This document shows positions 44,654-52,833 of a stretch of DNA of 64,000 bases, one piece after another. The position numbers and the translations under genes were made by a program. This DNA comes from Lutibacter flavus. GTDB taxonomy: Bacteria; Bacteroidota; Bacteroidia; Flavobacteriales; Flavobacteriaceae. The notes below the pieces were generated by a model, which searched no databases, had not been told where the DNA came from, and worked only from the letters and a program-made list of their open reading frames with translations. The stretch covers positions 69,501-133,500 of the forward strand of contig NZ_FZNX01000003.1 of the NCBI RefSeq assembly GCF_900188355.1, written 5' to 3'. Positions within the stretch are counted from its first letter, which is position 1. Every line of letters begins with the position of its first letter.

Positions 44654-47041
44654 ATGAAACTATTCATAAAAAAATTTAGTGAAATAGGTTTAAAAGATTT
44701 AGCTATAGTTGGAGGTAAAAATGCTTCATTGGGCGAAATGTATACAAAACTGGTTGGGAAAGGAGTTCATATTCCAAATGGATTTGCAACAACATCTGAA
44801 GCATTTTATTCATTTCTTGAAGAAAATAAATTACAAAATAAATTAAATGCTATTTTAAATGAACTAAATAAAAAAGACTATTCCAACTTAAATACAGTTG
44901 GGCTAAAAGCTAGAGAACTAATTTTAAATGGTGTTTTTTCTAAAGAGTTTTCAAATTCAATTATTGAGGCTTATAAAATTTTATGCTCTGGAGATTATTT
45001 TGAAGTTGCAGTAAGAAGTAGCGCAACAGTTGAAGATCTACCTGAAGCAAGTTTTGCCGGTCAACACGAAACTTTTCTTAATGTTTTAGGAGAAACAGAC
45101 CTGCTTAAGGCTGTTAAAAATTGTTTTGCTTCATTATATACAAATAGAGCAATAAAATACCGAGAAGATAAAGGATTTAAACATATTAATATTGCCATTT
45201 CTGTAGGTATTCAAAAAATGGTTCGTTCAGATAAAGGGTGTTCTGGGGTTGGGTTTACATTAGAACCAGAATCAGGATTTGAAAACATAATTTTACTGTC
45301 AGGAGTATGGGGTTTAGGGGAAAATATTGTGCAAGGAATTGTAAATCCAGACGAGTTTTATGTTTTTAAACCAACGCTTAAACAAGGTAAGGATGCAATC
45401 ATTCAGAAAAAATTGGGTAGTAAAGAAAAAACAATGATTTATTCAGAATCTAATAAACCTATAGCTACCTTAAACGTAGAAACTCCATTATCAAAACAAA
45501 TTCAATATGTCTTAACTGATGTTGAAATTCATAAACTTGCAAAATGGGCACTTGTAATTGAAGAACATTATAATAAGGCAATGGATATTGAGTGGGCTAA
45601 AGATGGTATTACCAACAAATTATATATTACCCAAGCTCGACCAGAAACAGTGCATCAAACCAAGAAGAAAAACATACTTTATGAATATGAACTATTGGAA
45701 AAAAGTGAGATTCTTTGTACTGGAAATGCTGTTGGATCTAAAATTATTGTTGGTATAGCAAGAGTTCTAGAATCACCTAAAGAAGCCTATAAACTAAAAA
45801 AAGGTGAAATTGTAGTAACCGATACTATTACGCCTGATTGGGATCCAATATTAAAACAATGTGGTGGTATTATAACTAACAAAGGAGGACGAACCAGTCA
45901 CGCTTCTATTGTAGCAAGAGAACTTGGTGTTCCAGCAATAGTAGGCTGTAATATTGCAACAAAAGTGATAGTTAATGGACATATAATTACTATTTCTTGT
46001 GCTCAAGGTAAAACGGGTTTTGTTTATAAAGGGAAACTTTCTTTTGAAAAAAAACAACTTGATTTTACAAATCTTAAAATGCCAAAAACAGAAATGAAAC
46101 TAATTTTGGCAGATCCGGAAAAAGCATTTCGTTTATCTTCTTACCCAAATAATGGTGTGGGTTTATTACGTATGGAATTTATAATTACACATACTGTAAA
46201 AATACATCCAATGGCATTGATAAAATTTAATGAGATTAAAGATACTGTTGTAAAAAGTGAAATTAGAAAACTAACTGCTTTCTATTTAAATAAAGAAGAT
46301 TATTTTGTTGATCAATTAGCTCAAGGCATCTCTCTTATTACTGCAGCTTTTTATCCTAAAGAAGTAATTGTAAGAACAAGTGATTTTAAAACCAATGAAT
46401 ATGCAAATTTAATTGGAGGTAAACAATTTGAACCTCAGGAAGAAAATCCTATGCTTGGTTTTAGAGGTGCATCCAGATATTATCATGAATTATATAAGGA
46501 AGGTTTTGGATTGGAATGCAAAGCGATTAAAAAAGTTAGAGAAACTATGGGATTTACCAATCTTAAAGTAATGATACCTTTTTGCAGAACTGTAGAAGAA
46601 GGTAAAAAAGTAATTCAAATTATGGCTAAAAATGGATTGATACAAGGTGAAAATGGATTGGAAATTTACACGATGGTTGAAATTCCAAGCAATGTAATTT
46701 TAGCTGAAGACTTTGCCGAAATTTTTGATGGTTTTTCTATAGGTTCTAACGATCTTACGCAACTTACATTAGGAGTTGACAGAGACTCTCAGTTAATGGC
46801 CAATCTTTTTGATGAAAATGATAAAGCTGCAAAAAAAATGATTGCAATGGCAATTGAAAAAGCTAATAATACTGGTACAAAAATTGGCTTTTGTGGTCAG
46901 GCGCCAAGTGATTTTCCTGAATATGCCAAATTTTTGGTTGAAAAAGGAATTGACAGTATTTCGTTTAATCCAGATGCATTGTTAAAAGGAATTGAAAATA
47001 CCTATAAAGCAGAAAAACAAAAGTTAGCTATGCAACACTAA
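44654..47041 (+). CDS. ppsA: phosphoenolpyruvate synthase
   Basis: Converts pyruvate and ATP to phosphoenolpyruvate, AMP and phosphate. ATG 44654 gives 795 aa; a TTG at 44633 would overlap the USP stop. Domains in order: ATP-grasp PPDK N-terminal domain (VGGKNASLGEMY; VRSSATVEDLPEASFAGQHETFLN), swivelling phosphohistidine domain (GGRTSHASIVARELGVPAIVG, His about 416), and the C-terminal PEP/pyruvate barrel (FSIGSNDLTQLTLGVDRDS; GFCGQAPSDFPEYAKFL with the catalytic Cys). It is co-transcribed with the USP gene, an association known from Anr-controlled genes in Pseudomonas. Confidence 0.95.
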   Translation: MKLFIKKFSEIGLKDLAIVGGKNASLGEMYTKLVGKGVHIPNGFATTSEAFYSFLEENKLQNKLNAILNELNKKDYSNLNTVGLKARELILNGVFSKEFSNSIIEAYKILCSGDYFEVAVRSSATVEDLPEASFAGQHETFLNVLGETDLLKAVKNCFASLYTNRAIKYREDKGFKHINIAISVGIQKMVRSDKGCSGVGFTLEPESGFENIILLSGVWGLGENIVQGIVNPDEFYVFKPTLKQGKDAIIQKKLGSKEKTMIYSESNKPIATLNVETPLSKQIQYVLTDVEIHKLAKWALVIEEHYNKAMDIEWAKDGITNKLYITQARPETVHQTKKKNILYEYELLEKSEILCTGNAVGSKIIVGIARVLESPKEAYKLKKGEIVVTDTITPDWDPILKQCGGIITNKGGRTSHASIVARELGVPAIVGCNIATKVIVNGHIITISCAQGKTGFVYKGKLSFEKKQLDFTNLKMPKTEMKLILADPEKAFRLSSYPNNGVGLLRMEFIITHTVKIHPMALIKFNEIKDTVVKSEIRKLTAFYLNKEDYFVDQLAQGISLITAAFYPKEVIVRTSDFKTNEYANLIGGKQFEPQEENPMLGFRGASRYYHELYKEGFGLECKAIKKVRETMGFTNLKVMIPFCRTVEEGKKVIQIMAKNGLIQGENGLEIYTMVEIPSNVILAEDFAEIFDGFSIGSNDLTQLTLGVDRDSQLMANLFDENDKAAKKMIAMAIEKANNTGTKIGFCGQAPSDFPEYAKFLVEKGIDSISFNPDALLKGIENTYKAEKQKLAMQH

Positions 47042-47074
47042 CTTTTGTTTTAATTCAATTCTTATAATTTTAAC

Positions 47075-47713
47075 TTAATAATTTAACTTAACAATTAAGT
47101 TTTCTTTTTCAAGTTGTTTAATTATTCTATCAACATAATCTTTCACTGTTGATGAGATTGTTTGTGGGTTAACAAGATCTAATGCTCCTACCCAAACCAG
47201 CGATTTATTTTCAGCTCCGTTAAGGTTATAAATTGAAGTTTCAACATGATAAACATTGTAGGTATCATAATATCTTGGTGTATAATAAATATCTTGATAT
47301 CTATAATAGTAACGCCCAAAACGAGACCATCTGTAACCTATTGTATAATAACCATCATCATAACCTATTTTTTCATCAACACCCTTAATGGCGGTAATTA
47401 CAACAGCATCAAATCCATCTTTGGAAATTTCATTTATCATTTCATTTATTTCCGCTTCAGTTTTTTTAGAACTTGTAAAAGTATTGTCTAAAACAGTATT
47501 GCTTTCTATTGCATTTATGTTTCTTTGAACAAATGCCTTTTTCAAATCTTCTTCAAAAATTTTACGAGCAGTTAAGTTGTCTGTAATTCCAACCACCAAA
47601 ACTTTTTCTGGTTTGAATGAAGTTACTTCAGGATTTTTCCAACTATCAACAAATCTAGTTGAAGAACAAGATACCAAAACCAAAAGTCCAATTATTACTA
47701 TTATTTTTTTCAT
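47075..47713 (-). CDS. DUF4136-like lipoprotein
   Basis: A 212-aa lipoprotein (MKKIIVIIGLLVLVSCSSTR, Cys16) resembling the DUF4136 type: VDSWKNPEVTSFKPEKVLVVGITDNLTARKIFEEDL, then DAVVITAIKGVDEK, a Tyr-rich stretch at about 120-155 (YYRYQDIYYTPRYYDTYNVY) and a final VKDYVDRIIKQLEKENLI. Function unknown; the family is found in the periplasm of many Gram-negatives. It converges on PEP synthase and is divergent from baeRF, with its own Crp/Fnr-type promoter. Confidence 0.8.
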   Translation of the reverse strand: MKKIIVIIGLLVLVSCSSTRFVDSWKNPEVTSFKPEKVLVVGITDNLTARKIFEEDLKKAFVQRNINAIESNTVLDNTFTSSKKTEAEINEMINEISKDGFDAVVITAIKGVDEKIGYDDGYYTIGYRWSRFGRYYYRYQDIYYTPRYYDTYNVYHVETSIYNLNGAENKSLVWVGALDLVNPQTISSTVKDYVDRIIKQLEKENLIVKLNY

Positions 47714-47733
47714 GATTCAAAATTTTAGTTTAA

Positions 47734-47776
47734 TAAAGTTAGGATACATTGGTTTTAATTGTACTGATTTATATCA
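47734..47776 (-). promoter_or_regulatory. Crp/Fnr-type site and promoter of DUF4136-like gene
   Basis: TGATTTATATCA (47765-47776) with TAACTTTA on the minus strand (plus 47734-47741) after 23 nt. An identical 12-mer at 47788-47799 has no -7 box at that distance on either strand and may be an auxiliary site; its centre is 23 bp from this one. Confidence 0.65.
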
Positions 47777-47840
47777 ATTAGAAAGAATGATTTATATCAT
47801 TTAAATAATTTAATTCTCAAGAAAAAATAAATTCACGCCT

Positions 47841-47883
47841 TGATTTGTATCATATTAAGGAATTAATAATAATGATAAATTAG
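47841..47883 (+). promoter_or_regulatory. Crp/Fnr-type site and promoter of baeRF gene
   Basis: TGATTTGTATCA (47841-47852) with TAAATTAG (47876-47883) after 23 nt, the same -7 variant as at hsp20. The leader to ATG 47900 would be about 10 nt. Confidence 0.6.
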
Positions 47884-47899
47884 TATAAAAATAAAAGTT

Positions 47900-49069
47900 A
47901 TGTATATCTCGAACAACCATCCGTTACCACTAAAAACTTTTAAATCTTTAGCAAAAGATCATAACTTACATTGTGTATCTATTTATTTACCTATGGATAA
48001 AAATGGGAAAGAGCAAAATGAACATTTGGCACAATCTAAACTAAGTAAATGTATAAGAGATGTGCATAAATCACTGCTCGAACATGAAATTAACGAAAAG
48101 GAGATAACCAATTATCTTATGCCTATACAAGCATTAATAGTTGATTCAGAATTATGGAGAAATCCATCAGATGGTTTAGCTCTTTTTCTCGATAAAAATG
48201 GTTTAAAATATTATACTTTACCAATTCCTTTTGAAGCTTTTACTTTTGTTGCTGATCATTTCTATTTAAAACCATTGCTCCCTTTATATCATGATGATGG
48301 TCTTTATTATGTATTAGAATTAAGTGAAGACTATGTGAAACTATTTGAAGGCTCTAGGTATAGTTTTAAGGATCTTTATTTTGAAGATTTTACACCAGAT
48401 CAATTGGAAAAAGTAGTTGGGTCTGATTATAAACCAAAAATGTTTCAATTTAGAAGTGGGCAAAATGCATTCGGATCTGGATCTTTTCACGGTCATGGTG
48501 AAGGTAAAGATGATAAACAAAAGGAACTAACTGCATTTTTTAAAGCAATTGACAAAGGTGTTAATAAAGCTATTAAAAATAAAAAAGCACCACTACTTAT
48601 TGCAGGTGTAAGCAAATTATATAGCGGATATAAAGAAGCGAATACCTATCCCAATTTTTATGATAAATATATTTCAGGAGACCCACAATTTAAAGATAAA
48701 AAGAAATTACATGAAGAGTCCTGGAAACTGATGGAAGGATATTTTGAAAAAACAAAAAAAGACAAACTAAATCAGTTTACAGAATTATATAGTACCCCAA
48801 AAATATCATATCAAGTAAATGAAATTATTCCGGCAGCATTAAATGGCAAAATAGATACCCTTTTTGTGCAAAAGGATATTGATATCTATGGTACTTATAA
48901 CAAAGAAAATGGGTATTTAACTCTTAATTCAAAAAAGAAATTGAGTAATGGTTCACTTACAAATTTATCGTCTATAAAAACTTTTATGCAAGGTGGTAAT
49001 GTTTACATTTTAGAACCTCAAGATATGCCGGAAAAAGGACGCCCACTAAATGCAATTTTAAGATATTAA
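47900..49069 (+). CDS. baeRF-family peptide-release-factor homologue
   Basis: A 389-aa protein of the bacterial archaeo-eukaryotic release factor group (eRF1/Pelota-like). The middle part has an RNase-H-like fold segment (YYVLELSEDYVKLFEGSRYSF), followed by a Gly/His-rich loop (GSGSFHGHGEGKDDKQKEL) in the place of the GGQ loop of eRF1, and a C-terminal L7Ae-like domain (IIPAALNGKIDTLFVQKDID) and closing GGNVYILEPQDMP. Predicted to act on stalled ribosomes under stress; no member of this subgroup is well characterised. It is a single gene under a Crp/Fnr-type promoter. Confidence 0.85.
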   Translation: MYISNNHPLPLKTFKSLAKDHNLHCVSIYLPMDKNGKEQNEHLAQSKLSKCIRDVHKSLLEHEINEKEITNYLMPIQALIVDSELWRNPSDGLALFLDKNGLKYYTLPIPFEAFTFVADHFYLKPLLPLYHDDGLYYVLELSEDYVKLFEGSRYSFKDLYFEDFTPDQLEKVVGSDYKPKMFQFRSGQNAFGSGSFHGHGEGKDDKQKELTAFFKAIDKGVNKAIKNKKAPLLIAGVSKLYSGYKEANTYPNFYDKYISGDPQFKDKKKLHEESWKLMEGYFEKTKKDKLNQFTELYSTPKISYQVNEIIPAALNGKIDTLFVQKDIDIYGTYNKENGYLTLNSKKKLSNGSLTNLSSIKTFMQGGNVYILEPQDMPEKGRPLNAILRY

Positions 49070-49083
49070 TTTTTTGTATGAAT

Positions 49084-49126
49084 TGAGCAATATCATTTCT
49101 TATTAGTAATAGAACTTATAATTTTA
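49084..49126 (+). promoter_or_regulatory. Crp/Fnr-type site and promoter of dodecin
   Basis: TGAGCAATATCA (49084-49095) with TAATTTTA (49119-49126) after 23 nt. The leader to ATG 49155 would be about 20 nt. Confidence 0.65.
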
Positions 49127-49154
49127 TTAAATATTAACAATTAAAACAAAAACA

Positions 49155-49361
49155 ATGTCTGTATTAAAAGTAATTGAAATCTTAGGGAATTCAAAAGTTA
49201 GTTTTGAAGATGCCGTGCAAAATGTAATTAATGAAGCATCAAAATCTGTAAAAAATATTAAGTCGGTGTATCTAAAAGATATGCAAGTGACAGTTAACGA
49301 TAACAAAATCAAAGAATACCGAGTGAATACAAAAGTAACATTTGGTATTTTAGATGATTAG
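49155..49361 (+). CDS. dodecin family protein
   Basis: A 68-aa protein that should assemble to a hollow dodecamer binding flavin or CoA. The chain SVLKVIEILGNSKVSFEDAVQNVINEASKSVKNIKSVYLKDMQVTV follows the dodecin pattern of one helix packed on three strands (VxExxGxSxxSxEDA). The usual flavin-stacking Trp is absent (YLKDMQV where flavin dodecins have a WVxxQ-type segment), so flavin binding is uncertain. Single gene, with its own Crp/Fnr-type promoter and a good terminator. Confidence 0.88.
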   Translation: MSVLKVIEILGNSKVSFEDAVQNVINEASKSVKNIKSVYLKDMQVTVNDNKIKEYRVNTKVTFGILDD

Positions 49362-49392
49362 TTCTTTTTAGTTAGTAGTTAGTTGAGTTAAT

Positions 49393-49456
49393 GAGGCATT
49401 TTCAAATTTGCAAATAAACTAATAGGTTAATTAGTTGAGAATGCCTCTTTTTTTTT
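49393..49456 (+). terminator. terminator of dodecin gene
   Basis: GAGGCATTTTC (49393-49403) pairs with GAGAATGCCTC (49437-49447), one mismatch, enclosing 33 nt, followed by nine T at 49448-49456. Confidence 0.75.
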
Positions 49457-49490
49457 ATGAATTTTATAACTCGAATAAATTTAATAACAT

Positions 49491-50129
49491 ATGAAAAAGT
49501 CAGTACTATTTAATACACATGTTAAACGATATGAAGATTGGTTTAAAAAATATCCAGAAGTATATCTATCTGAAGTTGCGGCTATAAAAGAACAACTTAT
49601 AAAGTTACCTGAAAATATTAAAGGAATTGAAGTAGGCTTGGGTACTGGAAGGTTTGCACAAACATTAGGAATTAAGGAAGGTATTGAACCTTCACCAGAA
49701 ATGGCTGCCAAAGCAATAAATAGAGGAATTGAGGTAGTAAATGGTTATGCTGAAAATTTACCTTATAAAGATTTACACTTTGATTTTGTGCTTTTTGTAA
49801 CTATTTGTCATTTAGATGATATAAAAATAGCCTTAAAAGAAGCACATCGTGTTTTAAAACATTTTGGAAGTATTATTATTGGTTTTATTGATAAAGATCA
49901 AAAAATTGGTAAAGCTTATGAAGAAAAACGAAAACATAATAGTTTTTTAAAATATGCTAATTTTTATTCCGTAAATCAGGTTGAAAAGTTACTAATCGAA
50001 ACAGGTTTTAAAAAACTGGAATTTAATCAAACATTGTTTGGAGCCTTAGATGAAATAAAAGAAGTGCAATTACCAAAATCAGGTTTTGGAAAAGGTTCTT
50101 TTGTAGTTGTAAAAGCAATTAAAAAATAA
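49491..50129 (+). CDS. class I SAM-dependent methyltransferase
   Basis: A 212-aa cytoplasmic methyltransferase with motif I GIEVGLGTGRFAQTLG, EPSPEMAAKA as motif II, the YAENLPYKDLHFDFVLFVTICHLDD block and RVLKHFGSIIIGFID, the pattern of UbiE/MenG-like Methyltransf_11 enzymes. The substrate cannot be told; no pathway genes adjoin it. The terminator of dodecin separates it from the stress genes, and it converges on the DUF502 gene with a 15-nt gap. Confidence 0.88.
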   Translation: MKKSVLFNTHVKRYEDWFKKYPEVYLSEVAAIKEQLIKLPENIKGIEVGLGTGRFAQTLGIKEGIEPSPEMAAKAINRGIEVVNGYAENLPYKDLHFDFVLFVTICHLDDIKIALKEAHRVLKHFGSIIIGFIDKDQKIGKAYEEKRKHNSFLKYANFYSVNQVEKLLIETGFKKLEFNQTLFGALDEIKEVQLPKSGFGKGSFVVVKAIKK

Positions 50130-50144
50130 ATTCTAAATACCTTT

Positions 50145-50720
50145 TTAATCATTTTTCCAACCTGTTAAACCAGCTGAAACAATAAATTTCATTAATTCAC
50201 TAGAATTAACAGTAATAGGTTTAATATGTTCTTTTGGAACAATAAATAATTCTCCAGAAAAATTATATGAATGCGGAAAGTATACTGCAACCTTATCCTT
50301 TTCACCAAGAACAGTTAAATTTTCTTCAGTAATAAACCCTAATTTTTCAAGGTTAGAAACTAAGTTTACCTTTACTAAAACCGGTTGATTAAACTTTTTC
50401 TCTTTTCCAACAAATGCAGAAAATAAATCATTAAAAGCAGAATAAACAAAATTTATTAAAGGGATTCTTTCTATCACTTTTTTAAAGAATTGTTTTAAAG
50501 GATCTGCAATTATATATCTTCCAATAAAACCAACTAAAATTAAAAACACCAACAACGATAATATTCCTAAACCTGGAATTTCAAAATCAAAAAATTTGGC
50601 AAGTAGTTTTTGTGAAATCCCGTCTAAAAACATAAAAAAGGTATAAATAATATAACCCGTTATTGTTAACGGCGCTATATATAATATTCCCTGAAATAAA
50701 TAATTGATAAGTTTTTTCAT
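50145..50720 (-). CDS. DUF502 membrane protein
   Basis: A 191-aa inner-membrane protein with two helices: the first in LFQGILYIAPLTITGYIIYTFF and the second in LGILSLLVFLILVGFIGRYI, then the conserved KQFFKKVIERIPLINFVYSAFNDLFSAFVG and a soluble domain (VAVYFPHSYNFSGELFIVPKEHI). ATG 50720 is chosen because the upstream in-frame codon at 50744 is a TTG. Function unknown; plant relatives (LIKE COV) act in trafficking and development. Confidence 0.88.
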   Translation of the reverse strand: MKKLINYLFQGILYIAPLTITGYIIYTFFMFLDGISQKLLAKFFDFEIPGLGILSLLVFLILVGFIGRYIIADPLKQFFKKVIERIPLINFVYSAFNDLFSAFVGKEKKFNQPVLVKVNLVSNLEKLGFITEENLTVLGEKDKVAVYFPHSYNFSGELFIVPKEHIKPITVNSSELMKFIVSAGLTGWKND

Positions 50721-50904
50721 ATTCTTAAATTTTATACAACTCAATTCTAAAAATAGAATTTATATGCTATCTTGAGTTTTTTAAATTTAACTATAATTTA
50801 CTTAATAATTTGAAATATTTAAAGAATCGTTTTAATTATTTCAAAAAATTCTAGATGATTTAAAATAAGAATATTTAGTAACTTGCACCCCCAAATAAAA
50901 GTTT

Positions 50905-51711
50905 GTGGAAAATATCAACAAAAATTCAATCAATTTAAACAAGTACATAAGTAGTACGGGTATTTGCTCTCGAAGAGAAGCGGAAAAATTGATTATTGAT
51001 GGCAAAGTTACAATCAACGGTAAAACAACTCAATTAGGAAACCGAGTATTTGATGGAGACGTGGTTAAAATTAACGGTAAACCATTACAAGCCAAGCCTA
51101 AAACTTTATACATTGCTTTTAACAAACCTGTTGGAATTGTTTGCACAACCGATTCTAAAGAGCGAAATAATATTGTAAAATACATTAATCACCATGAGAG
51201 GCTTTTCCCAATTGGGCGACTTGATAAACCCTCTGAAGGTTTAATTTTTTTAACCAACGATGGCGATATTGTAAATAAAATTTTACGAGCTGGTAATAAT
51301 CACGAAAAAGAATATATTGTAACTGTTAATCAGCGCATTACTGATGATTTTATTAAAAAAATGAGTAATGGATTGCCAATTTTAGGGACTGTTACAAAAA
51401 AGTGCAAAGTTACTAAGATAAATGACTTCACTTTTAAAATTATTTTAACTCAAGGATTAAACAGGCAAATTCGTAGAATGTGTGAGTATTTAGAATATGA
51501 GGTTACCAAGCTGCAACGAACTCGTATTATGAATGTAAATTTGGTGAATTTAAAAATTGGTGAATGGAGGGAATTAACAAAATTAGAATTGGATCATATC
51601 AACAAAATGGTTTCAAACTCTTCTAAAACAGAAGAAGCTTCAAAAGATACTTCTAAAAAGAAATTTGTACCAAGAAGTGAAAAAAAGTTTAGACCAAAAA
51701 GAAAGAGGTAG
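50905..51711 (+). CDS. rluF: 23S rRNA pseudouridine synthase, RluF type
   Basis: Isomerises a uridine of 23S rRNA (U2604 in E. coli numbering for RluF). The 268-aa protein starts at GTG 50905 with no better ATG. An S4 RNA-binding domain ([31 protein letters not shown], about 8-60) precedes the RsuA/RluB/E/F catalytic domain with the Asp in [20 protein letters not shown]. The [12 protein letters not shown] and [13 protein letters not shown] blocks fit RluF better than RluB. A basic C-terminal tail ([19 protein letters not shown]) is likely to bind RNA. Confidence 0.92.
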   Translation: MENINKNSINLNKYISSTGICSRREAEKLIIDGKVTINGKTTQLGNRVFDGDVVKINGKPLQAKPKTLYIAFNKPVGIVCTTDSKERNNIVKYINHHERLFPIGRLDKPSEGLIFLTNDGDIVNKILRAGNNHEKEYIVTVNQRITDDFIKKMSNGLPILGTVTKKCKVTKINDFTFKIILTQGLNRQIRRMCEYLEYEVTKLQRTRIMNVNLVNLKIGEWRELTKLELDHINKMVSNSSKTEEASKDTSKKKFVPRSEKKFRPKRKR

Positions 51712-51712
51712 T

Positions 51713-52060
51713 TTACGCATTCAACAATAATTTACCTGAAATTTCTGAAAACAATCTCATTTTATTTAAATTTAAATGATTCGAAAAATTTATTTTAATA
51801 ATATTTTTCTTATTTAATAAATATCTAAACCCAACTTTTAAAGCTGCATCTTCTCCTTTGTTATTTTTAATATTAACAACACTTAAATTTTTCGGAAATT
51901 TTTTATTTAATAATTCCAAAACATTTAGGGTTTTATCTGTGCTGCCATTATTTACAAAGCAAATATTGATCTCCCTGTTTTCATTTAAAAAGCTCTCTAT
52001 TCCTTGAGTATTGATTTCTTCTTCCTTATTTGTTAATACAATTACAATTCCTGACTTCAT
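51713..52060 (-). CDS. miniature GT2-like protein lacking the DxD motif
   Basis: A 115-aa protein equal to only the first half of a GT-A glycosyltransferase. It parallels the GT domain of the response-regulator fusion at 52834-53970: IVIVLTNKEEEIN against VVIPCYNEEERLL, INICFVNNGSTDKTLNVLELL against YHLCFVNDGSKDKTLEVLNNL, and NIKNNKGEDAALKVGFRYLL against DCEKNGGKAEAVRLGMLHMA. Where the fusion has the metal-binding FLDADLST this protein reads KINFSNHLN, so it cannot bind the nucleotide-sugar metal. It ends shortly after. The intact frame, with no stop or shift, argues for a retained non-catalytic role. It lies 29 nt after the CAP gene, probably in its transcript. Confidence 0.75.
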   Translation of the reverse strand: MKSGIVIVLTNKEEEINTQGIESFLNENREINICFVNNGSTDKTLNVLELLNKKFPKNLSVVNIKNNKGEDAALKVGFRYLLNKKNIIKINFSNHLNLNKMRLFSEISGKLLLNA

Positions 52061-52089
52061 ATTGATTTAAATTTTAAATAAAATAATTT

Positions 52090-52578
52090 TTATTTTGTAA
52101 TAAATATTTGAGTGAAATAATTTATCCCTTCTATATTTGTTTCTGTTGAAATACCAAAATGAGTGAATTTCCCTTCTTCTATTACAAGTCTATGAGTATC
52201 GTTAAAAATCCAAGCATTAAAGACTCCTTGAGCTGAATTGTATCCATACCCCACATTTTCCCCAACAGATTTAGCGCTTGCATTATTAACTAATTTTTTA
52301 TGACGATCAGAAAAATTATCATGACTTACTTTTCCAGTTTCAGCCATATGTTTTGAATGTGTTAATGCTACTGCCGAAACTATATCTAATTTATTTAATT
52401 TTGTAAGTCCCAAGCTATCTCTGTAATTGTTAACCAAATTTAAAATCTCTAATTCAATTTTAGAATAAGCGTTTTTTGACTCATTTATTTGGTAAATATA
52501 AATTTCGTCTTTTTCTTGAGTGCAAGAGGCTAAACTGCTTAAGATAATTAATGTTAAAAGTAGTTTGTAGATTTTCAT
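52090..52578 (-). CDS. CAP/SCP-domain lipoprotein
   Basis: A 162-aa lipoprotein (LLLTLIILSSLASC, about Cys19) with a CAP (SCP/PR-1) domain: LEILNLVNNYRDSLGLTKL, then HSKHMAETGKVSHDNFSDRHKKL, AKSVGENVGYGYNSAQGVFNAWIFNDTH and a closing YFTQIF. The conserved His and Glu of the CAP cavity are present. Bacterial CAP proteins (YkwD-like) sit in the envelope and are poorly understood. Its promoter carries three copies of the LytTR-type repeat, which ties it to the glycan locus further right. Confidence 0.9.
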   Translation of the reverse strand: MKIYKLLLTLIILSSLASCTQEKDEIYIYQINESKNAYSKIELEILNLVNNYRDSLGLTKLNKLDIVSAVALTHSKHMAETGKVSHDNFSDRHKKLVNNASAKSVGENVGYGYNSAQGVFNAWIFNDTHRLVIEEGKFTHFGISTETNIEGINYFTQIFITK

Positions 52579-52608
52579 TTTTTTGATTTCTTTTAGTTAT
52601 TTACACTT

Positions 52609-52696
52609 CAAAAGTACTCTAAACACTGCCTTTCCATCAATTTATTAGATTAAGAAAAAGGTTGTTACGACGAATGGTAATTTTCCTTCGATTAAC
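52609..52696 (-). promoter_or_regulatory. promoter with triple 21-bp direct repeat, CAP gene
   Basis: On the minus strand the -7 box is TACTTTTG (plus 52609-52616). Upstream, plus-strand repeats TAGATTAAG (52646-52654), ACGACGAAT (52667-52675) and TCGATTAAC (52688-52696) stand exactly 21 bp apart. The nearest repeat begins 29 nt from the -7 box, as at the other promoters of this group. No -33 TTG is present. Confidence 0.65.
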
Positions 52697-52764
52697 AAAA
52701 AAAAAGATGGTTTCAATGAATTTTTAAGCCCTTAAAATTCAAATATTCTGAAAGTATAAAGCAC

Positions 52765-52795
52765 AAAAAAATGCAGCTTAGAACTGCATTTTTTT
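52765..52795. terminator. terminator of response-regulator-GT gene
   Basis: AAAAAAATGCAG (52765-52776) and CTGCATTTTTTT (52784-52795) form a 12-bp stem with A/T runs on either side and a 7-nt loop, 38 nt after the stop at 52834 on the minus strand. It isolates the fusion gene from the CAP promoter. Confidence 0.85.
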
Positions 52796-52833
52796 AAATC
52801 ATTTAATTATTTTAATTATTTTTTCAAGATTAT

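Noticed and set aside
47788..47799. Third TGA-N6-TCA site in the DUF4136/baeRF divergent region as a separate promoter site
   Set aside because: No -7 box lies 23 nt away on either strand; it is listed only as a possible auxiliary site.
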